This document shows, piece by piece, positions 37,401-52,400 of a DNA stretch of 64,000 nucleotides (within the stretch, counting starts at the first letter, position 1; every line of letters begins with the position of its first letter). The notes below the pieces were generated by a model, which searched no databases, was not told the origin of the DNA, and saw nothing but the letters and a program-made list of their open reading frames with translations. The stretch is from an uncultured Flavobacteriaceae bacterium (GTDB lineage Bacteria > Bacteroidota > Bacteroidia > Flavobacteriales > Flavobacteriaceae), in NCBI GenBank assembly GCA_943788165.1, contig CALSPF010000002.1:1-64000 (forward strand). Reading direction: 5' to 3'. A program made the translations under genes and the position numbers.

Positions 37401-40400
37401 CATTACCATTATCCGATACATCACTAACATCATTTGTGTTTCCAGGTGTACTAGCTGTTGCCTGAGCGGTATTATTAATACTTGGTGTGTTCTCTGCTGC
37501 CGCGCTTATCGTATAAGTTGCTGTATAGGTAGCAATCTCACCCGAGATTAGTGTCCCTTGTGCTGATGAACCGCTATTCGATACAAAACTTGGTCCGATA
37601 TCTAAACTTAAAGATCCTCCATTACCGTCTGTTAAGGTGTCGCTAACTGTTATGCTGCTAAGGGTAATATTTCCTGTGTTGCGAACCGTAATATTGTAAA
37701 CGATTACATCACCTTGATCTGTTTTACTATTACCATTAGTGTCATTTACAACAGCTGTTTTAGTTACCTCTATGGAAGAATCTGAACTTGTTAAAACTAC
37801 TGTTACATCATTTGCTGTATTTCCGTCACTATCATCACCATCGTCTGATACATCAGTAACATCATTACTGTTCCCTGGAGTACTAGCCGTTGCAGATACA
37901 CTGTTGTTTACTGACCCTGTATTGGCTACATTCTGGCTTATCGTATAAGTCGCTGTGTAAGTAGATATCTCTCCTACTGCTAAACTCCCTTCCGCTGAAG
38001 AGGCGCTGTTACTAGTAAAAGTTGGACCTGAAGCTAAACTAAGAGAACCTCCTGAACCGTCCGTTAACGTGTCAGTTAATGCTAAACCTGATAGGGTAAC
38101 ACTACCCGTATTGGCCACGGCTATCGTATAAACGATTACATCACCCTGATCGTTGTTCCCATTACCATTAGTGTCTACTACTGATGCTGTCTTGGTGACT
38201 TCCATAGCTCCACTGGACTGTGTATTGACTACAGTTGGATCATCTACAGTATTACCATCACTGTCATTACCATCATCAGAAGTGTCTGTAACATTATTAC
38301 TCTGACCTGGGGAAGATGCTGTACCTGTAACAACATTACTAATTAAACCTGTATTAGCAGGGGTTTGAGCAATAGTATAGGTAGCTGTATAGGTTGCAAT
38401 TTCGCCTGAGGCTAAAGTGCCTTGTGATGACCCTGAAGAAGCACTTCCAAAGGTAGGTCCTGCATCTAAGGATAGTATTGTTCCGTTTCCATCAGTAAGA
38501 ACATCACTTATTATTACTCCTGTAAGAGAGGTGTCTCCCGTGTTATTAACCGTAATAGTATAAACAACAACATCTGCAGTTCCATTTACCCCATCTCCAT
38601 TATCAGTAACAGATGCGGTTTTAGTAATCTCCATTGAAGTATTTGGGACAATCTCTACAATCGTTGGATCATCAACTAAATTACCATCCGTGTCATCGCC
38701 ATCATCACTCTGATCAGAAACGTCATTACTGTTGCCTGGACTACTCGCCGTGGCAGTAGCTATATTGGAGATTTGAGTTGAACTAAATGATGAAGGAATG
38801 ATATAATATGCTTGGTATTTAGCAGTTTCGCCTGGTAGTAATATTCCTAAACCGGACCCCTGGTCAGATCCAGAGAAATATGGTCCATTATCCATTACAA
38901 GAGCTGATCCATTAGCGTCTGTAAGGCTATCGGTAACCGTTAAACTAGAAAGCGTAACATTACCCTTATTCTCTATTGTGATTACATAATTTATTACATC
39001 TCCTTGGCCAGTGATTCCATTTCCATCATCGGTGACAGAGGCTGTTTTAGTTACTTCCAATACAGGAATAGCATCAATAGATATCGTGGTTTGATCATCT
39101 TCTGTATTTCCATCGCTGTCATCGCCATCATCAGATACATCTATAACATTATTACTATTCCCTGGACTACTAGCGGTAACCGTTACTCGGTTGTTAACTG
39201 ATGGTGTATTCTCTACTGCATTGGAGATCGTATAAGTTGCACTATAGGTTCCTATTTCGTTTACTGCTAAAGAACCCTCTGCTGACGAAGCACTATTCGA
39301 TACAAACGTTGGTCCTGCAGTAAGTGATAAACTAGATCCATTTCCATCAGTCAATACGTCGTTTAATGAAATATTAGAAAGTGAAGTACCTCCTGTATTT
39401 TGAACTGTAATCGTATATACTATTACATCTCCAGCACCTGTGTTTCCATCACCATTATCTGTAACCGTTGCTGTTTTAGTTGCCTCTATTCCCGGAGAAG
39501 CTGTTATATTAACTACTGTTGGATCATTAGTAGTATTACTATCTGTATCGTCTCCATCATCTGAGGTGTCGGTTACATCATCCGTATTCCCTGGAGAAGA
39601 AGCTGTTGCTAACACTGTGTTAGATGTTCCTCCTGCATCTACTGCTACCTGTGTTATTGTATAGGATGCCGTATAGGTTGCTGTTTCTCCAAGGGTCAGT
39701 GTTCCCTGACTTGATCCTGCACTTGCTGATGTAAATGTTGGTCCGCTTGTTAAGGTTAGTGATCCACCACTTCCATCGCTAAGAGTATCTACTAAGGTTA
39801 ACCCTGATAAACTTGTATTACCCTTATTCTCTACCGTAATAGTATAGACAACCGTATCACCTAAGTCTACAATACCATTACTATTATTATCTGTTGTTAC
39901 CACTGTCTTAGTTGCCTCTATGGCTGGAAGTGGAGTGATCGATACAGCCGTTACATCATCTGTCGTATTACCATCACTATCGTCTCCATCGTCTGAGGTG
40001 TCTGTTACATTATTACTCTGGCCTGGACTACTCGCTGTAGCTAATACACTGTTATTTATACTAGAAGTTAACGCTGCATTTGCACTGATGATATAGTATC
40101 CACTATAGGTTGCTACCTCATTCGGCTTTAGTGTACCTGGGGAAGACCCTAAGGTTGTCGATGAGAACGATGGACCATTAGTAAGTGTAAGTGATCCGCC
40201 ACTTCCATCTGTTAAGGTATCAACCAAGGTTAAGCCAGATAAAGTAACATTACCCTTATTCTCTACTGTAATTGTGTAATTTATAATATCTCCTGAACCT
40301 GTATTACCATCACCTCCATTATCAGTTACAGCTGCTGTTTTTGTTACCTCTAGTGAACTAGATGTAGTAATTGTAGTGACGGTTGGATCATCGGTCGTAT

Positions 40401-43400
40401 TGCCATCACTATCATCCCCGTCATCAGACATATCAGTAACATCATTACTATTCCCTGGACTACTTGCCGTAGCTGATGCCTGATTCGATAAGCCTCCTGC
40501 ATCTACTGCTGCTTGGTTAATAATATAAAGTGCATTGTAACTTGCTGTCTCGCCTACCTTAAGAGTTCCTTGTGCAGATCCCTGTGACGAGCCCGAGAAG
40601 GACGGACCACTGTTTAAACTAAGTGTGTTTCCACTAGCATCACTTAAAATATCTGCTACACTTAAACTAGATAAGGTAACATTACCGTTGTTAATCACAG
40701 AGATTGTATACTGAACCACATCTCCTTTACCGACTGCACCATCACCATTATCGGTTATCGCTGCTGTCTTAGTTACTTCTAAAGATGGAGTGTTGCTTAT
40801 TGTTATATCTGTGGTGTCGTCTTCTGTATTGCCGTCACTGTCATCTCCGTCATCTGAAGTGTCCGTTACATTATTACTCTGACCTGGACTGCTTCCAGTT
40901 ACTAAAACACTGTTGCTTATACTTCCCGTATCTAATGCTAATTGGGTTATCGTATAACTCGCCGTATAACTCGCTGTCTCTCCTACAAGCAAGGTTCCTT
41001 GAGCTGATGAAGCACTCGCTGATGTAAACACTGGACCACTTGATAAACTAAGAGCTGAACCATCTCCATCCAATAAGGTATCGGTTAAGCCTATACTAGA
41101 TAGTGTTACGTTACCCTTGTTCTCTACCGTAATCGTATAAACAATCGTATCGCCCAAGTCGGTAGAACCATTACTGTTATTATCTGTTACTGTTGCTGTT
41201 TTAGTCGATTCCACTAAAGAGGTACGTGTAAGTGTTACGACTGTGTTATCATCTTGAGTTTCTCCATCACTGTCATCACCATTATCACTTCGGTCGCTAA
41301 CATCGTTACTGTTTGCTGGGCTACTTGCTGTTGCGAGTACCGTGTTTACTATACTTCCGCTATCTAAGCCTTGCTGGGTTACAGTGTAAGTTGCAGTATA
41401 AGTTGCTATTTCTGATACAGCTAATGAGCCTGCTGCAGAAGAAGCACTTGAACTAACAAACGTAGGACCGCTCAATAAACTAAGTGAAGAACCATTACCA
41501 TCAGTTAAGGTATCAACTAATCCTAATCCGGTTAAACTTACATTACCCTTATTTTCTACCGTAATTGTGTAGGTGATTGTGTCTCCTAAATCATTTATAC
41601 CATTAGAGTTATTGTCAACTATTACAGCTGTTTTAGTAGTTTCAATAATTGGGTTTGGATTAATAACCAAGACCGTAGTATCGTTGGTTGTATTACCATC
41701 TGTGTCATCCCCATCATCCGATACATCACTAAGACCTCCTGGATTACCCGTGCTACTCGCTGTTACTGTTACACTATTGATCAGTCCTCCTGCATCTACT
41801 ACCCCTTGTGTGATTACAAAGGTTGCCCCATAGTGAGCCGTCTCATTTGGCTTGATAGTTCCTTCTGAAGAACCTAGGTCTCCAAAGTCAAACGTTGGTC
41901 CGCTTGTTAATGCTAAGGTGTTGGACAGTGCATCTGTGAAGGTATCTACTAATGATGGTTCTGTAATATTTACATTCCCTTGGTTCTCGATTTTTATGGT
42001 ATAATTTACTGTATCGCCTACTCCTAAAACTCCATCACCATTGTCAGTAACCGTTCCTTCTTTGGTTACTTCCATCTGGGGACTTGCTGTAATGTTTACT
42101 ACCGTTGGATCATTGCTCGTGTTACCATCCCCATCATTACCATTATCCGATACATCACTAACATCATTTGTGTTTCCAGGTGTACTAGCTGTTGCCTGAG
42201 CGGTATTATTAATACTTGGTGTGTTCTCTGCTGCCGCGCTTATCGTATAAGTTGCTGTATAGGTAGCAATCTCACCCGAGATTAGTGTCCCTTGTGCTGA
42301 TGAACCGCTATTCGATACAAAACTTGGTCCGATATCTAAACTTAAAGATCCTCCATTACCGTCTGTTAAGGTGTCGCTAACTGTTATGCTGCTAAGGGTA
42401 ATATTTCCTGTGTTGCGAACCGTAATATTGTAAACGATTACATCACCTTGATCTGTTTTACTATTACCATTAGTGTCATTTACAACAGCTGTTTTAGTTA
42501 CCTCTATGGAAGAATCTGAACTTGTTAAAACTACTGTTACATCATTTGCTGTATTTCCGTCACTATCATCACCATCGTCTGATACATCAGTAACATCATT
42601 ACTGTTCCCTGGAGTACTAGCCGTTGCAGATACACTGTTGTTTACTGACCCTGTATTGGCTACATTCTGGCTTATCGTATAAGTCGCTGTGTAAGTAGAT
42701 ATCTCTCCTACTGCTAAACTCCCTTCCGCTGAAGAGGCGCTGTTACTAGTAAAAGTTGGACCTGAAGCTAAACTAAGAGAACCTCCTGAACCGTCCGTTA
42801 ACGTGTCAGTTAATGCTAAACCTGATAGGGTAACACTACCCGTATTGGCCACGGCTATCGTATAAACGATTACATCACCCTGATCGTTGTTCCCATTACC
42901 ATTAGTGTCTACTACTGATGCTGTCTTGGTGACTTCCATCATAGCTCTTGGAGATGTCTGAATAGTTGTAGGGTCATCAACTGTATTACCGTCACTATCA
43001 TCGCCATCATCACTTTGATCACTTACATTGATGCCTGTTGAAGTATTTGCAGTAACCGAAACAATATTACTGATGATACCGCTATAAGCAGGGGTTTGAG
43101 CAATAGTATAGGTAGCTGTAAATGTTGAAGTTCCGCCTATTTGAAGTATTTGAGAATTTGAGCTATCTGTAGCAGAAACAAATGTAGGGCCTGCATCTAA
43201 GGATAGTGCTGTTCCGTTTCCATCAGTAAGAACATCCGTTAAAGCAACATTTGTTAATAGTAAATTACCTGTATTATTAACCGTAATGGTATAGACAACG
43301 TTATCATTAATATCATTCAAAGAATTAGAGTTATTATCAATCGTACTTACTGTTTTGACAACCTCAATAGATGGTATAGGATTCATTGAAGTGACCGTTG

Positions 43401-46400
43401 GATCATCAACTAAATTACTGTCCGTGTCATCGCCATCATCACTCTGATCAGAAACGTCATTACTGTTGCCTGGACTACTCGCCGTGGCAGTAGCTATATT
43501 GGAGATTTGGCCTGATTCAGCAGCAGCAGATGAAATAATGTAATAGGCTTGGAAGGTAGCAGTCTCACCAGCAACAAGAGTTCCTTGTGCAGACCCCTGG
43601 TCAGATCCAGAGAAATATGGTCCATTATCCATTACAAGAGCTGATCCATTAGCGTCTGTAAGGCTATCGGTAACCGTTAAACTAGAAAGCGTAACATTAC
43701 CCTTATTCTCTACTGTGATTACATAATTAACCACATCACCAGAACCTGTATAACCGTCTCCATTATCAGTTACAGATGCTATTTTAGTTACTTCCAATAC
43801 AGGAATAGCATCAATAGATATCGTGGTTTGATCATCTTCTGTATTTCCATCGCTGTCATCGCCATCATCAGATACATCTATAACATTATTACTATTCCCT
43901 GGACTACTAGCGGTAACCGTTACTCGGTTGTTAACTGATGGTGTATTCTCTACTGCATTGGAGATCGTATAAGTTGCACTATAGGTTCCTATTTCGTTTA
44001 CTGCTAAAGAACCCTCTGCTGACGAAGCACTATTCGATACAAACGTTGGTCCTGCAGTAAGTGATAAACTAGATCCATTTCCATCAGTCAATACGTCGTT
44101 TAATGAAATATTAGAAAGTGAAGTACCTCCTGTATTTTGAACTGTAATCGTATATACTATTACATCTCCAGCACCTGTGTTTCCATCACCATTATCTGTA
44201 ACCGTTGCTGTTTTAGTTGCCTCTATTCCCGGAGAAGCTGTTATATTAACTACTGTTGGATCATTAGTAGTATTACTATCTGTATCGTCTCCATCATCTG
44301 AGGTGTCGGTTACATCATCCGTATTCCCTGGAGAAGAAGCTGTTGCTAACACTGTGTTAGATGTTCCTCCTGCATCTACTGCTACCTGTGTTATTGTATA
44401 GGATGCCGTATAGGTTGCTGTTTCTCCAAGGGTCAGTGTTCCCTGACTTGATCCTGCACTTGCTGATGTAAATGTTGGTCCGCTTGTTAAGGTTAGTGAT
44501 CCACCACTTCCATCGCTAAGAGTATCTACTAAGGTTAACCCTGATAAACTTGTATTACCCTTATTCTCTACCGTAATAGTATAGACAACCGTATCACCTA
44601 AGTCTACAATACCATTACTATTATTATCTGTTGTTACCACTGTCTTAGTTGCCTCTATGGCTGGAAGTGGAGTGATCGATACAGCCGTTACATCATCTGT
44701 CGTATTACCATCACTATCGTCTCCATCGTCTGAGGTGTCTGTTACATTATTACTCTGGCCTGGACTACTCGCTGTAGCTAATACACTGTTATTTATACTA
44801 GAAGTTAACGCTGCATTTGCACTGATGATATAGTATCCACTATAGGTTGCTACCTCATTCGGCTTTAGTGTACCTGGGGAAGACCCTAAGGTTGTCGATG
44901 AGAACGATGGACCATTAGTTAGTGTAAGCGATCCGCCACTTCCATCTGTTAAGGTATCAACCAAGGTTAAGCCAGATAAAGTAACATTACCCTTATTCTC
45001 TACTGTAATTGTGTAATTTATAATATCTCCTGAACCTGTATTACCATCACCTCCATTATCAGTTACAGCTGCTGTTTTTGTTACCTCTAGTGAACTAGAT
45101 GTAGTAATTGTAGTGACGGTTGGATCATCGGTCGTATTGCCATCACTATCATCCCCGTCATCAGACATATCAGTAACATCATTACTATTCCCTGGACTAC
45201 TTGCCGTAGCTGATGCCTGATTCGATAAGCCTCCTGCATCTACTGCTGCTTGGTTAATAATATAAAGTGCATTGTAACTTGCTGTCTCGCCTACCTTAAG
45301 AGTTCCTTGTGCAGATCCCTGTGACGAGCCCGAGAAGGACGGACCACTGTTTAAACTAAGTGTGTTTCCACTAGCATCACTTAAAATATCTGCTACACTT
45401 AAACTAGATAAGGTAACATTACCGTTGTTAATCACAGAGATTGTATACTGAACCACATCTCCTTTACCGACTGCACCATCACCATTATCGGTTATCGCTG
45501 CTGTCTTAGTTACTTCTAAAGATGGAGTGTTGCTTATTGTTATATCTGTGGTGTCGTCTTCTGTATTGCCGTCACTGTCATCTCCGTCATCTGAAGTGTC
45601 CGTTACATTATTACTCTGACCTGGACTGCTTCCAGTTACTAAAACACTGTTGCTTATACTTCCCGTATCTAATGCTAATTGGGTTATCGTATAACTCGCC
45701 GTATAACTCGCTGTCTCTCCTACAAGCAAGGTTCCTTGAGCTGATGAAGCACTCGCTGATGTAAACACTGGACCACTTGATAAACTAAGAGCTGAACCAT
45801 CTCCATCCAATAAGGTATCGGTTAAGCCTATACTAGATAGTGTTACGTTACCCTTGTTCTCTACCGTAATCGTATAAACAATCGTATCGCCCAAGTCGGT
45901 AGAACCATTACTGTTATTATCTGTTACTGTTGCTGTTTTAGTCGATTCCACTAAAGAGGTACGTGTAAGTGTTACGACTGTGTTATCATCTTGAGTTTCT
46001 CCATCACTGTCATCACCATTATCACTTCGGTCGCTAACATCGTTACTGTTTGCTGGGCTACTTGCTGTTGCGAGTACCGTGTTTACTATACTTCCGCTAT
46101 CTAAGCCTTGCTGGGTTACAGTGTAAGTTGCAGTATAAGTTGCTATTTCTGATACAGCTAATGAGCCTGCTGCAGAAGAAGCACTTGAACTAACAAACGT
46201 AGGACCGCTCAATAAACTAAGTGAAGAACCATTACCATCAGTTAAGGTATCAACTAATCCTAATCCGGTTAAACTTACATTACCCTTATTTTCTACCGTA
46301 ATTGTGTAGGTGATTGTGTCTCCTAAATCATTTATACCATTAGAGTTATTGTCAACTATTACAGCTGTTTTAGTAGTTTCAATAATTGGGTTTGGATTAA

Positions 46401-49400
46401 TAACCAAGACCGTAGTATCGTTGGTTGTATTACCATCTGTGTCATCCCCATCATCCGATACATCACTAAGACCTCCTGGATTACCCGTGCTACTCGCTGT
46501 TACTGTTACACTATTGATCAGTCCTCCTGCATCTACTACCCCTTGTGTGATTACAAAGGTTGCCCCATAGTGAGCCGTCTCATTTGGCTTGATAGTTCCT
46601 TCTGAAGAACCTAGGTCTCCAAAGTCAAACGTTGGTCCGCTTGTTAATGCTAAGGTGTTGGACAGTGCATCTGTGAAGGTATCTACTAATGATGGTTCTG
46701 TAATATTTACATTCCCTTGGTTCTCGATTTTTATGGTATAATTTACTGTATCGCCTACTCCTAAAACTCCATCACCATTGTCAGTAACCGTTCCTTCTTT
46801 GGTTACTTCCATCTGGGGACTTGCTGTAATGTTTACTACCGTTGGATCATTGCTCGTGTTACCATCCCCATCATTACCATTATCCGATACATCACTAACA
46901 TCATTTGTGTTTCCAGGTGTACTAGCTGTTGCCTGAGCGGTATTATTAATACTTGGTGTGTTCTCTGCTGCCGCGCTTATTGTATAGGTCGCAGTATAGG
47001 TAGCGATCTCTCCTGAGATTAATGTACCCTGTGCTGAGGAACCGCTGTTGGATACAAAACTAGGCCCACTGTCTAAACTTAAAGAACCGCCATTTCCGTC
47101 TGTTAAGGTGTCGCTAACTGTTATGCTGCTAAGGGTAATATTTCCTGTGTTGCGAACCGTAATATTGTAAACGATTACATCACCTTGATCTGTTTTACTA
47201 TTACCATTAGTGTCATTTACAACAGCTGTTTTAGTTACCTCTATGGAAGAATCTGAACTTGTTAAAACTACTGTTACATCATTTGCTGTATTTCCATCAC
47301 TATCATCACCATCGTCTGATACATCAGTAACATCATTACTGTTCCCTGGAGTACTAGCCGTTGCAGATACACTGTTGTTTACTGACCCTGTATTGGCTAC
47401 ATTCTGGCTTATCGTATAAGTCGCTGTGTAAGTAGATATCTCTCCTACTGCTAAACTCCCTTCCGCTGAAGAGGCGCTGTTACTAGTAAAAGTTGGACCT
47501 GAAGCTAAACTAAGAGAACCTCCTGAGCCGTCCGTTAACGTGTCAGTTAATGCTAAACCTGATAGGGTAACACTACCCGTATTGGCCACGGCTATCGTAT
47601 AAACGATTACATCACCCTGATCGTTGTTCCCATTACCATTAGTGTCTACTACTGATGCTGTCTTGGTGACTTCCATAGCTCCACTAGATTGAGTGTTTAC
47701 AATCGTCGCGTCGCTAGTTGTATTGCCGTCACTATCATCACCATCGTCTGAGGTGTCTGTAACATTATTACTCTGACCTGGGGAAGATGCTGTACCTGTA
47801 ACAACATTACTAATTAAACCTGTATTAGCAGGGGTTTGAGCAATAGTATAGGTAGCTGTGTAGGTTGCAATTTCGCCTGAGGCTAAAGTGCCTTGTGATG
47901 ACCCTGAAGAAGCACTTCCAAAGGTAGGTCCTGCATCTAAGGATAGTACTGTTCCGTTTCCATCAGTAAGAACATCACTTATTATTACTCCTGTAAGAGA
48001 GGTGTCTCCCGTGTTATTAACCGTAATAGTATAAACAACAACATCTGCAGTTCCATTTACCCCATCTCCATTATCAGTAACAGATGCGGTTTTAGTAATC
48101 TCCATTGAAGTATTTGGGACAATATCTACAATCGTTGGATCATCAACTAAATTACTGTCCGTGTCATCGCCATCATCACTCTGATCAGAAACGTCATTAC
48201 TGTTGCCTGGACTACTCGCCGTGGCAGTAGCTATATTGGAGATTTGGCCGGTTGCTGCAGAAGCAGCCGTTATAATATAATAAGCTCTATAGGTAGATGT
48301 TTCGCCTGGTAGTAATATTCCTAAACCAGACCCCTGGTCAGATCCAGAGAAATAAGGCCCGTTACCCATAGCTAGTAAACCTCCGTTACCATCGGTTAGA
48401 CTATCTGTAACTGTTAAACTAGAAAGCGTAACATTACCCTTATTCTCTATTGTGATTACATAATTTATTACATCTCCTTGGCCAGTGATTCCATTTCCAT
48501 CGTCGGTGACAGAGGCTGTTTTAGTTACTTCCAATACAGGAATAGCATCAATAGATATCGTGGTTTGATCATCTTCTGTATTTCCATCGCTGTCATCGCC
48601 ATCATCAGATACATCTATAACATTATTACTATTCCCTGGACTACTAGCGGTAACCGTTACTCGGTTGTTGATAGAAGATGTGTTGGCTGCAGCACTTGAT
48701 ATTGTGTAAGTTGCAGTATAAGTAAGAACACCTGTAGCTTGAAGAGTTGAAGCAGACGACCCTGATGAAGCAGAAGTTAAAGTAGGGCCTGAAGATAGTG
48801 CTAATCCATTACCATTACCATCGGTTAATACGTCAACTAAAGAAATGTTAGATAATGTAATTCCCCCGGTGTTAGTAATTGCTATGGTGTAAACTAATGT
48901 ATCTCCAGCACCTGTATTTCCATCACTATTATTATCAATTAAAATAGAAGTTTTAGTTACTTCTAATTTTGGTTCGGCAGTAGCTGAAACAACAGTATGG
49001 TCATTTACAGTATTACCATCATTGTCGTCACCATTATCAGATATATCGATAACATCATCTGTGTTCCCTGGACTACTCGAAGTAACTAATACACGGTTTC
49101 TAATGCTACCTGTAGCTGCTGCATCAGCCTCAATTGTATAGGATGCCGTATAGGTTGCTGTTTCTCCTATTTTTAATATCCCAGCAGAAGAAGAAGCGCT
49201 TGCAGAATTAAAGATGGGACCACTAGTTAAGGTTTGAGCGTTTCCTGAATTATCTGTTAATGTATCTGTCAAATTTACACCAGTAAGGGTTACGTTTCCA
49301 GTGTTTTCAGTTGTTATTGTATAAACTATTATATCACCCTGATCATTTGCTGAGTTAGAATTTGAATCGATAACTATAGCTGTTTTAGTTGCCTCAATTC

Positions 49401-52400
49401 CAGGGTTTGGACTAATGTCAACAACTGTTACATCGTCCTCTGTATTACCATCACTATCGTCTCCATCGTCAGAAGTATCCGTTACATTATTACTCTGGCC
49501 TGGACTACTCGCTGTAGCTAATACACTGTTATTTATACTAGAAGTTAACGCTGCATTTGCACTGATGATATAGTATCCACTATAGGTTGCTACCTCATTC
49601 GGCTTTAGTGTACCTGGGGAAGACCCTAAGGTTGTCGATGAGAACGATGGACCATTAGTAAGTGTAAGTGATCCGCCACTTCCATCTGTTAAGGTATCAA
49701 CCAAGGTTAAGCCAGATAAAGTAACATTACCCTTATTCTCTACTTTAATGGTATAATTGATTACGTCAGACGCTCCTGTATCCCCATCACCGTTATCGGT
49801 TACAGCTGCTGTTTTTGTTACCTCTAGTGAACTAGATGTAGTAATTGTAGTGACGGTTGGATCATCGGTCGTATTGCCATCACTATCATCCCCGTCATCA
49901 GACATATCAGTAACATCATTACTATTCCCTGGACTACTTGCCGTAGCTGATGCCTGATTCGATAAGCCTCCTGCATCTACTGCTGCTTGGTTAATTATGA
50001 AATAAGCAATATAACTTGCTGTCTCGCCTACCTTAAGAGTTCCTTGTGCAGATCCCTGTGACGAGCCCGAGAATGATGGACCAAAACTAAGTGATAGTGT
50101 TCCTGAATTTAAATCACTTAAAACATCTGCTACACTTAAACTAGATAAGGTAACATTACCGTTGTTAATCACAGAAATTGTATACTGAACCACATCTCCT
50201 TTACCGACTGCACCATCACCATTATCGGTTATCGCTGCTGTCTTAGTTACTTCTAAAGATGGAGTGTTGCTTATTGTTATATCTGTGGTGTCGTCTTCTG
50301 TATTGCCGTCACTGTCATCTCCGTCATCTGAAGTGTCCGTTACATTATTACTCTGACCTGGACTGCTTCCAGTTACTAAAACACTGTTGCTTATACTTCC
50401 CGTATCTAATGCTAATTGGGTTATCGTATAACTCGCCGTATAACTCGCTGTCTCTCCTACAAGCAAGGTTCCTTGAGCTGATGAAGCACTCGCTGATGTA
50501 AACACTGGACCACTTGATAAACTAAGAGCTGAACCATCTCCATCCAATAAGGTATCGGTTAAGCCTATACTAGATAGTGTTACGTTACCCTTGTTCTCTA
50601 CCGTAATCGTATAAACAATCGTATCGCCCAAGTCGGTAGAACCATTACTGTTATTATCTGTTACTATTGCTGTCTTGGTGGCTTCCAAAATTATACTTTG
50701 ATCTATATTTGTCTGGGTTTTATCATCAACAGTATTGCCGTCACTATCATCACCATCATCTGAGGTGTCAGAAACATTATTACTATTACCAGGGCTACTT
50801 GCCAATCCGTAAACAGAGTTTAATAGACCTCCTGAGTCTAATGCTATTTGATCAATAACAAAAGTTGCAGAATAAGTCGCTGTCTCCCCAACAAGAAGAC
50901 TACCTTCAGAAGAACTTGAAGAGGAGGAAACAAAATTTGGACCTGATGATAATGTTAATGGATTAAGATTTGCATCGGTTAAAGTATCGGTAACGACAAG
51001 GCTGCTTAGTGAAACATTCCCAGAATTTCTTACTGAAATTTGATAAACAATTGTGTCACCCAAATCAGTAACAGAATTGGAATTATTATCAATCAGAGAT
51101 GACGTTTTAGTAATATCTATAATTGGTGAAAAATCCATTTCAACCACCGTCTTGTCATTGGTGGTATTTCCATCAGAGTCATCATTATCATCTGAGGTGT
51201 CGGTAACATCATTTAATTCTCCTGGACTACTAGCAACAGCAACAACTTGATTATAAATTGATCCTGTATTTGCAGCAGCAGCTTCGATCAAATAACTTGC
51301 CGAATAGGTTGCAATTTCACCAACATTAAGGTTTCCCTGAGAGGATCCCTGAGATGCAGACACAAAGTTTGGTCCGTTGGTTAAGGTCAAAGTGTTACTT
51401 GCGTTATCAGTAAGGGTATCTGTTAAGGTTACGGTGGTTAAGGCTGAAGCTCCTGTATTTTGAACTGTTATGGTATAGTTAATTGTATCCCCAAAGTTTG
51501 TAAAACCATCTCCATCATCGTAAACTGAAGCTATTTTAACAACATTCATTGCTGCTGCAGAGGTAATAATAACAACTGTGGGATCATCAACTGTATTTCC
51601 GTCTAAGTCATTGCCATCATCCCCCAGATCAGTCGTGTCATTTGTGCCATATGGACTACTAGCAGTAACAGAAACAATATTTGATATACTTGCTGAGTCG
51701 TAAGCCGATTGGGTTATTGTATAATAAGCAACATAATTTCCTGTTTCCCCTATTTGTAAATTACCAACTATGGAGCCCATTGAAGCTGTCGTAAAATACG
51801 GCCCATCGGATAATGCAATTGTGGTTCCATTTCCGTCGGATAATAAGTCTGTAATTGATACACCTGAGAGTGGAGCATTCCCTGTATTTTCAACTGTTAT
51901 GTTGAATTTAATAATATCTCCTACGTCAATACTGCCATTGCCATCATCAATTACTGTGTAGGTTTTTGTAGCTTCAATTTCTGAATTGGGAGTCATTATA
52001 GTAACCGTAGGATCATCTACTGTATTTCCATCACTATCATCTCCATCGTCAGAGGTATCAGATACATTACCAGTTAATCCTATTGAATTTGCAGTAACGG
52101 TAACCGTATTACTTATAAACTCTGCATCATATGCGGTTTGATTTATTATGAATTGTGCAGTATACAAAGCTGTTTCACTCACTTTAAGTGTTCCTACAGG
52201 TGAACCATCAGATGTACTTATTCTTGCTGGATTAGCAGTAAGAGATAGTTGAGCGCCTAGAGAAGTTGTTATTACATCATTAAAAGATATACCGGTAAGA
52301 GTTGTTTCACCATTATTTAAAACTGTAATAGTATAGGTTATTATGTCATTTATATCTGTTCTTGAATTTGAATTTGTGTCATTTACAGTTGCTGTTTTTG

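Noticed and set aside
36051-50501. Identical 60-100-codon reading frames on the plus strand recurring every 4.7 kb
   Set aside because: They are the antisense of the repeated adhesin units, are rich in S/V/T/P as expected of complementary codons, and have no start context. Their identity only reports the repeat.
34758-50694. CRISPR array or tandem mobile elements
   Set aside because: The repeats are 429 bp and 4.7 kb, coding throughout, without spacers, inverted ends or transposase sequence.
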